Source of the DNA: Ascidiaceihabitans sp034111945
Lineage (GTDB): Bacteria; Pseudomonadota; Alphaproteobacteria; Rhodobacterales; Rhodobacteraceae
Assembly: GCA_047626725.1 (NCBI GenBank)
Contig: JBLHSG010000012.1
Coordinates: 51,852-115,851 of the forward strand
Direction: 5' to 3'
DNA length: 64,000 bases
Numbering within the stretch: position 1 is the first letter of the stretch; each line of letters opens with the position of its first letter. Position numbers and translations under genes: made by a program. Under the pieces are notes generated by a model. The model searched no databases and was not told the origin of the DNA. It was given only the letters and a program-made list of their open reading frames with translations. This document shows, piece after piece, positions 17,168 through 25,463 of the stretch.

Positions 17168-18712
17168 ATGATGGACCTGATTGATGACCCCGCAGAAGGG
17201 GCAAATGCGCCGGAATTCAGCGTCACCGAACTGTCGAGCGCGATCAAACGTGTGATCGAGGGCGAATTTGGCAACGTGCGGATCAAAGGCGAGGTCGGGC
17301 GCGTGTCGCGGCCACGGTCCGGGCACATTTATCTGGACCTCAAAGACGACAAATCAGTGATCAACGGCGTGATTTGGAAAGGCGTGTCAGCGCGCCTGCA
17401 AACCCAGCCCGAAGAAGGCATGGAGGTCGTCGCGACAGGCCGCATCACCACGTTTGGCGGGCAATCCAAATATCAGATCGTAATCGAAGACATCAAACCG
17501 GCGGGCATGGGCGCGTTGATGGCGCTGCTGGAAAAACGCAAAACGATGCTCAGCGCGGAGGGATTGTTTGATGTCTCGCGCAAACGTGCATTGCCGTATT
17601 TGCCGGATGTGATCGGCGTTGTGACCTCACCTTCGGGTGCTGTTATTCGCGATATTTTGCACCGCCTGCGTGATCGTTTTCCGCGCAAGGTTTTGATCTG
17701 GCCTGTCGCAGTCCAAGGGGCCAAATGTGCATCCGAAGTGGCGCGCGCGATCGAAGGGTTCAACGCGATGCAACCGGGCGGCGCGATGCCACGGCCAGAC
17801 CTGTTGATCGTGGCGCGCGGCGGTGGTTCGGTCGAGGACCTTTGGGGCTTTAACGAAGAAATCGTGGCCCGCGCGGCGGCGGCGTCAAACATCCCGTTAA
17901 TCTCGGCTGTGGGGCACGAAACCGACACCACGTTGATTGATTTCGTGTCGGACAAACGCGCACCAACCCCGACAGCGGCAGCCGAATTGGCGGTGCCTGT
18001 GCGCCACGAATTGCTGGCCTGGATCGAACAGCAAGGCGCGCGAATGACCGCAGCCTTAAGCGGTGGTTTGCAACGTCGCGATCAACGCCTGCGCGATTTA
18101 TCCCGTGCGTTGCCGCGCCCCGACACGCTTTTGGACGGGCCGCGCCAGCGCCTAGATACAAGTACCGCGCGTCTTGGCCCTGCATTGATGGGCGGCGTGC
18201 AAAAACGCAAAATTCGCCTGTCCGAAGCCGCCGGTGGTCTACGTCCTGCTGCCTTGTCGCGGATGATCGCAAACGAGCGGCGGAGTTTGGACAAACTAAC
18301 AGCGCGTCTTGGCCCTGCCTTGGGGCGTGCTGTGGCGACAAAATCGGATCGTTTTACTGCGCGGGCAGGGCGGTTTGATCCCTTGGCACTTGGCATTCAA
18401 ATCGCTGAACGGCGTACAAAGTTTGACGCGACCGTGCAGCGCATTTCTGAAGCAGGACATCGCCGGATCGCAGGGCTTCGCCAAGACATTGATGCGATGG
18501 ATCGCTTGCGCGAAACGCTGAGTTATAAGGCGACTTTGGCACGTGGTTACGCCGTTGTGCGTGGCGATGGTGATGTCGTGACGTCCAAGGCCGCGGCGGG
18601 TAAAGCAGGCGTGCTAGAGATCGAATTCAGCGATGGGCGTCTTTCGCTAAACGGCAAACCGTCCGCGCGTAAGGCGGCTGACAAGCCGACAGACCAAGGG
18701 TCATTATTCTAG
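17168..18712 (+). CDS. xseA: Exodeoxyribonuclease VII large subunit
   Basis: Catalytic subunit of ExoVII, which degrades single-stranded DNA to oligonucleotides. From ATG 17168 (a second ATG follows immediately) it is 514 residues. An N-terminal OB-fold (FSVTELSSAIKRVIEGEF, SGHIYLDLKD) binds DNA; the nuclease core shows GVVTSPSGAVIRDI, the ARGGGSVEDLWGFNEE loop and AVGHETDTTLIDFVSD; a long Arg/Leu-rich helical region follows, then a C-terminal beta part. GAAC/AGAG before the ATG is a weak ribosome site. The small subunit xseB is not in the window. Confidence 0.95.
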   Translation: MMDLIDDPAEGANAPEFSVTELSSAIKRVIEGEFGNVRIKGEVGRVSRPRSGHIYLDLKDDKSVINGVIWKGVSARLQTQPEEGMEVVATGRITTFGGQSKYQIVIEDIKPAGMGALMALLEKRKTMLSAEGLFDVSRKRALPYLPDVIGVVTSPSGAVIRDILHRLRDRFPRKVLIWPVAVQGAKCASEVARAIEGFNAMQPGGAMPRPDLLIVARGGGSVEDLWGFNEEIVARAAAASNIPLISAVGHETDTTLIDFVSDKRAPTPTAAAELAVPVRHELLAWIEQQGARMTAALSGGLQRRDQRLRDLSRALPRPDTLLDGPRQRLDTSTARLGPALMGGVQKRKIRLSEAAGGLRPAALSRMIANERRSLDKLTARLGPALGRAVATKSDRFTARAGRFDPLALGIQIAERRTKFDATVQRISEAGHRRIAGLRQDIDAMDRLRETLSYKATLARGYAVVRGDGDVVTSKAAAGKAGVLEIEFSDGRLSLNGKPSARKAADKPTDQGSLF

Positions 18713-18726
18713 AAAAACTGTTTTGG

Positions 18727-18748
18727 TAAGGTGCGCGTGTCGCGCACC
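18727..18748. repeat. Convergent-gene palindromic repeat, copy A
   Basis: TAA followed by an 8-base perfect hairpin GGTGCGCG-TGT-CGCGCACC. It lies between the convergent xseA and folE2 ends (14 bases after xseA). The same 22 bases recur exactly at 32480 and, inverted, at 56409; two related copies are at 32426 and 49891. No T-tract, so it is not a textbook terminator. Confidence 0.85.
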
Positions 18749-18757
18749 CGGCCTGTG

Positions 18758-19861
18758 TTAGCCCACGTGAAATAGCGTATCGAACATCCGTGGATCAATG
18801 CTGTCGGCGGCAAACGTGTTGCCTTCGGTCAGGACCGAAACGGCGTCGTGGCTGTGCAGGCTTTCTTGATGGCTGGCGACCACCCGAAAATCTGCGATCC
18901 GAACATCGGCCAGCAATTGTTCACAAAACAGACGTGCGGCGTCTTCGACAAAGATCGGATTGGCCGCGTTCAATTCTGCAAACGCTTGTTCATCTTCGCG
19001 CTTGACCATGACTTGCGTTTCCGTGGGCACTGCGCGGCGGCACGCCTCGACCATGTCCTCGAACCACAACACGTCCGCGTCTTTTTCGATTTCGACCGAA
19101 ATTCGCGCGACGGAACGTTGGGAATGAGGCGTTGCCAGCTGACCACGGGTTGCGCGCGCATGCTCGGACAATTCCAATGAACACGGGCAGGTCGACGCGT
19201 AAACATAGTCGATGTGCATCATCTTTTTACGCACACCAGCCTTTTCAACCAGCTCCAGCGCGATGTCATAATATTGATAGCCAGACAGACCAGAACGCAG
19301 GCTTTGCACCTTCATCGGATAGCTGAACCGCATCTGAATGCGGGCATCAAAACTTTCCAGATCACTGATGTAATCATCAAGCGCGGCTTCGATCACATCA
19401 AAGCTAAACGCAGTGTCCGCATGCTTGTAAAACGACCGCATGATGCGGGACATGTTGATGCCCTTTTTGTCCGCCTCAAGGCTCACGGAACCGGTCACAG
19501 AGGTTTCCAGCATCATGTCAGCGCCATTGCGGGTCTTGAACCGGATCGGCAAGCGAAAGTTGGAAATGCCCACATGTTGGATCTGCTGTTTGGATCCACG
19601 GATCAGGCTGGAGGGTCCGTTTTGCAAATCGGGCAGGGTCGCGATGTAATCTGCATCCGCTGAAAAATCCGTAGGATATGTGCGTGAAAACGCCGGGTAC
19701 TCAACAGCATCTGATCCGGGAATCAGTTTTGCGATTGACGGATCAAGCTCCAGAATTTCGGCTTGGCTTGCGCCTTTGGCCCACTGGCGCAGGACATTTA
19801 GCGCATCTTCGGCATCTTTGCGTTCGGGTATTGATCGTAATTCGGGCGAATGAACATTCAT
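18758..19861 (-). CDS. folE2: GTP cyclohydrolase FolE2 (type IB)
   Basis: First step of folate synthesis: converts GTP to dihydroneopterin triphosphate. The 367-residue sequence matches the type IB family, unrelated in length to the ~220-residue FolE. Signatures are VGISNFRLPIRF near 115, the catalytic metal-site cysteine in YASTCPCSLELSEHA near 220 and SHQESLHSHDAVS near 340. Type IB enzymes can use metals other than zinc and in many bacteria serve under zinc limitation; roseobacters commonly have it as the main enzyme. A 7-base inverted repeat sits about 30 bases before the start. The folate genes folB-folP are at 41.6 kb. Confidence 0.95.
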   Translation of the reverse strand: MNVHSPELRSIPERKDAEDALNVLRQWAKGASQAEILELDPSIAKLIPGSDAVEYPAFSRTYPTDFSADADYIATLPDLQNGPSSLIRGSKQQIQHVGISNFRLPIRFKTRNGADMMLETSVTGSVSLEADKKGINMSRIMRSFYKHADTAFSFDVIEAALDDYISDLESFDARIQMRFSYPMKVQSLRSGLSGYQYYDIALELVEKAGVRKKMMHIDYVYASTCPCSLELSEHARATRGQLATPHSQRSVARISVEIEKDADVLWFEDMVEACRRAVPTETQVMVKREDEQAFAELNAANPIFVEDAARLFCEQLLADVRIADFRVVASHQESLHSHDAVSVLTEGNTFAADSIDPRMFDTLFHVG

Positions 19862-19889
19862 TAAGTAGCCCCCCTTTTTCAGCTTTTGT

Positions 19890-19909
19890 TACATCTAACT
19901 TAAGATGTA
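19890..19909. promoter_or_regulatory. Inverted repeat upstream of folE2, candidate operator
   Basis: TACATCT-AACTTA-AGATGTA: 7-base perfect arms around a 6-base, nearly symmetric centre. It lies 28-48 bases before the folE2 ATG, where a repressor could block transcription. A metal regulator is one idea because folE2 is often zinc-controlled, but the sequence is not a recognised Zur box. Confidence 0.4.
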
Positions 19910-19972
19910 TGTAGCCGCTTTGCCAATCTCGACAAGGTATGCGCGCAAAACGGCCGATCGGGTCACATAGAT

Positions 19973-20002
19973 GTGTGAGTGCAAAATCGTCTGCACTCAC
20001 AC
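19973..20002 (-). terminator. Strong hairpin just after metZ
   Basis: GTGTGAGTGCA / TGCACTCACAC: eleven-base perfect arms with an 8-base loop, starting about 10 bases after the metZ stop. No following T-run on the minus strand, so a factor-independent stop is uncertain; it may protect the mRNA end. Confidence 0.5.
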
Positions 20003-20012
20003 GTCCAAGGGT

Positions 20013-21197
20013 CTATTTTGCCACGTCCAGCGCCTGCACGATGTCGTCAATCACGTCATCGGTGTCTTCGATTCCGACGGAAATCCGTACCAAACCATCT
20101 GTTATCCCCAGATAATCCTTTTGATCCTGGCTAAGACGCTGATGGGTTGTGGTCGCGGGATGGGTCATGATTGTTTTGGCATCGCCCAAGTTATTCGAGA
20201 TAATCCCGATCTTGATGGCGTTCAGAAACTTAAATGCCGCAGCGCGCCCGCCTTTGACATCAATGGCCAACATCGTGCCGCCTTTGCCCATTTGCGCCTG
20301 CACCAATGCGTGCTGTGGATGGTCCGGTAAACCGGGGTAAATCACCCGTTCTAATGCTGCGTGACCTTGCAAGGCTTCGGCCAGTTTTTGCGCGGTATCG
20401 GTCTGCGCGCGTACCCGCAAATCGAGGGTTTCAAGCCCCTTTAGATGGGTCCACGCCGTGAACGGTGACATGGAACCGCCGGTGTGTTTCATGTAGGGTT
20501 CAACGGTTTTGCGGATATAGTCACGACTGCCCAAGATGATGCCGCCCAACGCGCGACCTTGGCCGTCGATGTGTTTGGTGGTGGAATACACGATGACGTC
20601 CGCGCCTTGTTCGAACGCGCGTGAATAGACCGGCGTGGCGAACACATTGTCGATCACGACCTTTGCCCCGTGCACATGCGCGATTTCGCAAACTGATTTA
20701 ATATCAATGACTTCGAGTGTCGGGTTCGACATGGATTCGAAAAACACGACCTTGGTGTCAGGGCGCACTGCGGCGCGCCACTGGTCCAGATCGGTGCCGT
20801 CCACAAACGTAACCTCGACCCCGTAGCGCGACAGGATATCCTCAAGCACGTACAGACAGGACCCGAACAATGCCTTGGCTGACACCACGTGATCGCCAGC
20901 GCGCAGCATCGATGTGAGCGCGCCAGAAACGGCCGCCATGCCTGATGCCGTCGCAAACCCGTCTTCCGCGCCTTCTAATGCGGCAATCCGGTCTTCGAAC
21001 ATTTTGACGGTGGGGTTGCCATAGCGGGCGTAGATGAATTCGTCGGGGCCACATTCTTCAAACCGTGCGGCGGCGTCTTCGGCTGTGTCATAGACAAAAC
21101 CTTGGGTCAGGAAAATCGCCTCTGACACCTCGCCGTATTGGCTGCGCCGCGTGCCTGAATGCACTGCTTTGGTGCGTGGGTTCCAAGTATCGCTCAT
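20013..21197 (-). CDS. metZ: O-succinylhomoserine sulfhydrylase (Cys/Met metabolism PLP enzyme)
   Basis: Direct sulfhydrylation route to homocysteine: O-succinylhomoserine plus sulfide. PLP-dependent gamma-family enzyme of 394 residues. Evident are YARYGNPTV near 54, the PLP-ring region TSMLRAGDHVV near 105, DNVFATPVYSRAFEQGADVI, and the PLP lysine in YSTTKHIDGQGR near 207. The ATG at 21197 is chosen because GGAGAG lies 9 bases upstream; a GTG five codons earlier is less likely. Upstream are a terminator-like hairpin and a SAM-II riboswitch, so synthesis should fall when S-adenosylmethionine is plentiful. MetZ rather than MetY/MetB is from overall similarity and context. Confidence 0.9.
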   Translation of the reverse strand: MSDTWNPRTKAVHSGTRRSQYGEVSEAIFLTQGFVYDTAEDAAARFEECGPDEFIYARYGNPTVKMFEDRIAALEGAEDGFATASGMAAVSGALTSMLRAGDHVVSAKALFGSCLYVLEDILSRYGVEVTFVDGTDLDQWRAAVRPDTKVVFFESMSNPTLEVIDIKSVCEIAHVHGAKVVIDNVFATPVYSRAFEQGADVIVYSTTKHIDGQGRALGGIILGSRDYIRKTVEPYMKHTGGSMSPFTAWTHLKGLETLDLRVRAQTDTAQKLAEALQGHAALERVIYPGLPDHPQHALVQAQMGKGGTMLAIDVKGGRAAAFKFLNAIKIGIISNNLGDAKTIMTHPATTTHQRLSQDQKDYLGITDGLVRISVGIEDTDDVIDDIVQALDVAK

Positions 21198-21235
21198 GTC
21201 GTCTCTCTCCACGGGCTGTAAAAGGGGCCAGCCAC

Positions 21236-21274
21236 AAAAAAACCCCCGAACGCTCTGGTCAAGCGAAGGGGGGC
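21236..21274 (-). terminator. Hairpin plus T-run between SAM-II riboswitch and metZ
   Basis: On the minus strand CCCCC...CGCT pairs with AGCG...GGGGG (a two-base internal mismatch), followed by seven T. It stands between the riboswitch and the metZ ribosome site, which suggests transcriptional attenuation in the metZ leader. Confidence 0.7.
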
Positions 21275-21284
21275 TTCATCCTGA

Positions 21285-21340
21285 CCTTTTAGCGGAATTA
21301 TTTAACGTGGCCCGCAATCCGGTAACAAATCGCCACAAAG
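21285..21340 (-). promoter_or_regulatory. SAM-II riboswitch of metZ
   Basis: On the minus strand the aptamer core reads GTGG-CGATTTG, then ACCGGATTGC, the closing CCAC, GTTAAATAA and the pseudoknot strand GCTAAAAGG. This is the SAM-II (Env/metA) arrangement: P1 GTGG/CCAC, a conserved GATTTG and TTGC, TTAAA after P1 and GCTAAA at the 3-prime end, as found before met genes of alphaproteobacteria. It begins 6 bases after the ispZ stop, so its promoter lies inside ispZ or further upstream. Confidence 0.88.
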
Positions 21341-21345
21341 TTGAT

Positions 21346-21999
21346 TTACGCCTCTGGCGTGTCGGGGTCAACAGGTGTGTCAGCCGGGTCGTCGTCTTCG
21401 ATCGCGTACTCTTGAAACAGTTTGCCTTGGGTCATGAAAAACCCGAACAGCGCGGCACTTAGGCCAAATGTTTTGAAATACACCCAAGTTTCGGTGGCGG
21501 TCGAACGCCAAACCAGTTCATTCAAAACCGCAAGAGCAAAGAAAAACCACATGGCGCGTCGTGTCAGAATGATCCAGCCTGCGTCTTTTAGCGGCATCAT
21601 TTCTTCCATCAGGCTTTGCAAATACGAGGTGCCGCGCATCAGGCCAAAGCCAAGGATGCCGCCAAACAGCAGGTAAATCATCGTCGGTTTCATCTTGAAA
21701 AACCGGTCATCATTCAGCCAGACCGACAGCCCGCCAAAGACAATGACCAACACCAGCGTTGCGATTTGCATTTTCGACAGTTTGCCGGTCAGCCACCACA
21801 GCGCGCCGGTGCTGGCAATCAACAGCGGAATGAACGCGGCGGTGACCACGATAAACCCTTCGTATTCGGCGCCACCAATGGTGAAAATACGGTCTTTCAG
21901 GCGTAGGTACGCCACGAAAAAGATCAGGATCGGGCCCAGTTCTAGCGCCGATTTAAGGAACGGATTTACTTCTTTTTGTGCCATAATTTTACCACGCAC
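21346..21999 (-). CDS. ispZ: Septation protein IspZ/YciB family inner-membrane protein
   Basis: 217 residues with about five membrane helices (GPILIFFVAYLRL, FIVVTAAFIPLLIA, IATLVLVIVFGGLSVWL, and WFFFALAVLNELVWR near the end). The DDRFFKMKPTMIYLLFGGIL segment is the hallmark of intracellular septation protein A. The C-terminal tail is acidic and Pro-rich. AGGAG lies 9 bases before GTG 21999; an ATG five codons later (21984) lacks such a site, so I keep the GTG. It forms a minus-strand run ftsY-EamA-ispZ. The family influences envelope synthesis and division. Confidence 0.9.
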   Translation of the reverse strand: MRGKIMAQKEVNPFLKSALELGPILIFFVAYLRLKDRIFTIGGAEYEGFIVVTAAFIPLLIASTGALWWLTGKLSKMQIATLVLVIVFGGLSVWLNDDRFFKMKPTMIYLLFGGILGFGLMRGTSYLQSLMEEMMPLKDAGWIILTRRAMWFFFALAVLNELVWRSTATETWVYFKTFGLSAALFGFFMTQGKLFQEYAIEDDDPADTPVDPDTPEA

Positions 22000-22022
22000 G
22001 GGCGCGCGCTCCTGTTTCGGGT

Positions 22023-22925
22023 TTAGCCCGCCATCTCGACGATAACTGCACCTATCGCGATCAAGGCCATCAGCGCAATGCGCCTTGGACCCACGGTTTC
22101 TTTCAGCACCAACCAGCCGATGAGGGCGGCAAACACAGTCGAGGTTTCGCGCAAGACCGCCGCTTCGCCCACGTTGCTAAGACGTGTCGCCATCATGATG
22201 GCGCCGAAACTGGCAAATGCAACCAATCCGCCAAACACGCCACGCCGCATAAGGGGGGCAATTGCCGGGCGATCTGCCATTTTTCGCCAGCGCAAATACG
22301 CGATCGGCGGCATCGATATTCCGTCGATCAAAAAGAACCACGCCAAAAACGTAAACGGGTTGGCCGTTGCGCGAATGCCGTAGGCGTCGTAGGTCGTGTA
22401 CAGTGCCACAAACAACCCCGTGCAAACCGCAAGGCCCAAGGCCAGTGGCAGCGTGTCGCGCTCTGCCTCGAGGTACAGCATATTGTAAAGCGCGAGGCCA
22501 AAAATACCGCACAACAGGACGGCAACGCCAACCCATTGCAGCGCTGAAAATGTTTCGGAAAATAGCCAATAGGCCCCGATCACCGCAAACAACGGCCCCG
22601 TGCCACGCACCACTGGATAGACGACAGTATAGGCCCCTTTGGTATAGGCCCACGCCTGCAACAGCTTGTAAACAAAGTGAATTGCCCATGCACCTGCAAA
22701 AATCGGCCACATGTGCGGTTCGGGCCATGGCACCACAAACAGGGCAAACGGCGCGGCCATCAGCCCGTAACTGGCATCAATAGCACCGCGCGTCAGCCAC
22801 GGATCGTGACGCCCTTTTTGCAAGGCCCCGAACACCGCGTGCAAAAACGCCGCCATGATGGCAAGGATCAGCGCCAGCTGGTGGCCGGTTTCGGTACCTT
22901 CAATGCTGATCAGCCATTGGGTCAC
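22023..22925 (-). CDS. EamA/DMT-family transporter between ftsY and ispZ
   Basis: 300 residues, about ten helices in two EamA repeats (ASYGLMAAPFALFVV, WVGVAVLLCGIFGLALYNML, then VLRETSTVFAALIGWLVLKETVGPRR). The start lies 6 bases after the ftsY stop and its stop 23 bases before ispZ, so the three are probably co-transcribed. It is only distantly like the tandem pair at 2-4 kb. Substrate unknown. Confidence 0.85.
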   Translation of the reverse strand: MTQWLISIEGTETGHQLALILAIMAAFLHAVFGALQKGRHDPWLTRGAIDASYGLMAAPFALFVVPWPEPHMWPIFAGAWAIHFVYKLLQAWAYTKGAYTVVYPVVRGTGPLFAVIGAYWLFSETFSALQWVGVAVLLCGIFGLALYNMLYLEAERDTLPLALGLAVCTGLFVALYTTYDAYGIRATANPFTFLAWFFLIDGISMPPIAYLRWRKMADRPAIAPLMRRGVFGGLVAFASFGAIMMATRLSNVGEAAVLRETSTVFAALIGWLVLKETVGPRRIALMALIAIGAVIVEMAG

Positions 22926-22931
22926 ATTGAT

Positions 22932-24215
<1,284 letters not shown>

Positions 24216-24263
24216 GATGCCTCGATGGTTGGTTAGAACATGACCTAATACGGGCGCACGGCT

Positions 24264-25181
24264 ATGAAAAGAGAGCAGTTGATTTTGGCGGTGATGCTGA
24301 GTGCGTTGATTGGCGCTGTGCAACCGGCGTTCGCCCAGTCGCAGGCGGGCACGCCGGGCACGATGTGTTCACTGCGCGCAGCCGGGGCGGTGGATTGTAT
24401 CCGGCCAGAACATTTTGCGTTCGACACCTGCCAGCAAATCGAAAACACCGCGCGCCGATATGGTTTAGACGCCGGATTTTTTGCACGCCTTTTGTGGCAA
24501 GAAAGCAGATTTGATGCCAACGCATTATCGCCTGCCGGTGCGCAAGGGATCGCGCAATTCATGCCCCAAACCGCCAAATTGCGTAATCTGCCTGATAGCT
24601 ATAATCCTGCGCAAGCCATTGAAAGATCAGCTCAATATTTGGGCGTGATGCAACGCACCTATGGCAATGCAGGGCTGGCGGCTGTGGCGTACAATGGCGG
24701 TGAAGGGCGCGCAGACGGGTTCACCAAGGACGGCAAGGGCCTTGCGCGCGAAACCGTAAATTACGTGCAAATCATCACCGGTTTGACGGCAGAACAGTGG
24801 CGCGATGACCCACCAAAGGCCCATGATTTTCGTCTGAACGGAGACCAACCGTTTTTACCTGCCTGCCTGCGCATGGCGAAAAACCGCAAGCTGACCAAAC
24901 TGGGGCCGCCGCCATCGCGCTATAAACCTTGGGGTGTTCAGATCGGATTTGGGCGCACAAAAAAGGTGGCAAAAGTTAACGTTGCGCGTTTGACGCAGCG
25001 CTGTTCCAGGGATGTGGGGCGTGAAAAGGTCGATTATATCTCGGTGAAATCACGGGTTCGCACGCAGCCGAACTATTTTATGGGCAGAATTGGCCGCACG
25101 ACCCGTGATGGCGCGGACAAACTATGCCGAAAGCTCAAGAACAGCGGCTGTATTTGTCGGGTCTATCGCAACAAGGAATAG
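24264..25181 (+). CDS. Periplasmic lytic transglycosylase (SLT family)
   Basis: Cleaves peptidoglycan glycan strands to 1,6-anhydro products. 305 residues with a signal peptide (residues 1-24, ending AFA before QSQ), then a goose-lysozyme-like SLT domain with the catalytic Glu in LLWQESRFDANALS (~residue 75), SPAGAQGIAQFMP, and YNGGEGR. The C-terminal part (from ~205) holds several Cys and a basic region ending LCRKLKNSGCICRVY, recalling a SPOR-like domain. GAAAAGAG marks the start region. Divergent from ftsY. Confidence 0.9.
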   Translation: MKREQLILAVMLSALIGAVQPAFAQSQAGTPGTMCSLRAAGAVDCIRPEHFAFDTCQQIENTARRYGLDAGFFARLLWQESRFDANALSPAGAQGIAQFMPQTAKLRNLPDSYNPAQAIERSAQYLGVMQRTYGNAGLAAVAYNGGEGRADGFTKDGKGLARETVNYVQIITGLTAEQWRDDPPKAHDFRLNGDQPFLPACLRMAKNRKLTKLGPPPSRYKPWGVQIGFGRTKKVAKVNVARLTQRCSRDVGREKVDYISVKSRVRTQPNYFMGRIGRTTRDGADKLCRKLKNSGCICRVYRNKE

Positions 25182-25229
25182 GGGGTGATCGTACAACTAC
25201 AATTAAACATAAGTCATGATTGCAATAAG

Positions 25230-25463
25230 TTATTTCCGAAAATGGGACTGCAAAATTTGAAGCAGTTCAATCGCGGCTTTTTCGTCCAGTTGAAGGGTTT
25301 GGCTTAGTTTACCGGGAAACTCCCGATCATTTGATCCATAAGTATTTAGTTGTATAACTTTCTGATCCCCGGTCTCAGCAACTAAGTACTTGCAGACCAC
25401 TTTGGTAGGATGGATCGATTTGATTTCCCGAGTGTCTTTTTCGAATTTAACAATTAACGCCAT
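25230..25463 (-). CDS. AT-rich small protein coupled to formate dehydrogenase beta subunit
   Basis: 77 residues starting MALIVKFEKDTREIKSIHPT and ending LLQILQSHFRK. It has a beta-rich first half and helical end, no signal peptide and one Cys. The ATG shares a base with the stop of the preceding gene (TAATG), so it is translated by coupling. A hand count gives about 41% GC, against 58% for a 60-base sample in the neighbouring gene, a sign of foreign origin. Similar small proteins occur in scattered bacteria under misleading names; I know no function. Confidence 0.7.
   Translation of the reverse strand: MALIVKFEKDTREIKSIHPTKVVCKYLVAETGDQKVIQLNTYGSNDREFPGKLSQTLQLDEKAAIELLQILQSHFRK

Noticed and set aside
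21262..21279. Six-codon leader frame between riboswitch and attenuator of metZ
   Set aside because: Very short with no methionine or control codons; the hairpin and aptamer already explain the leader.
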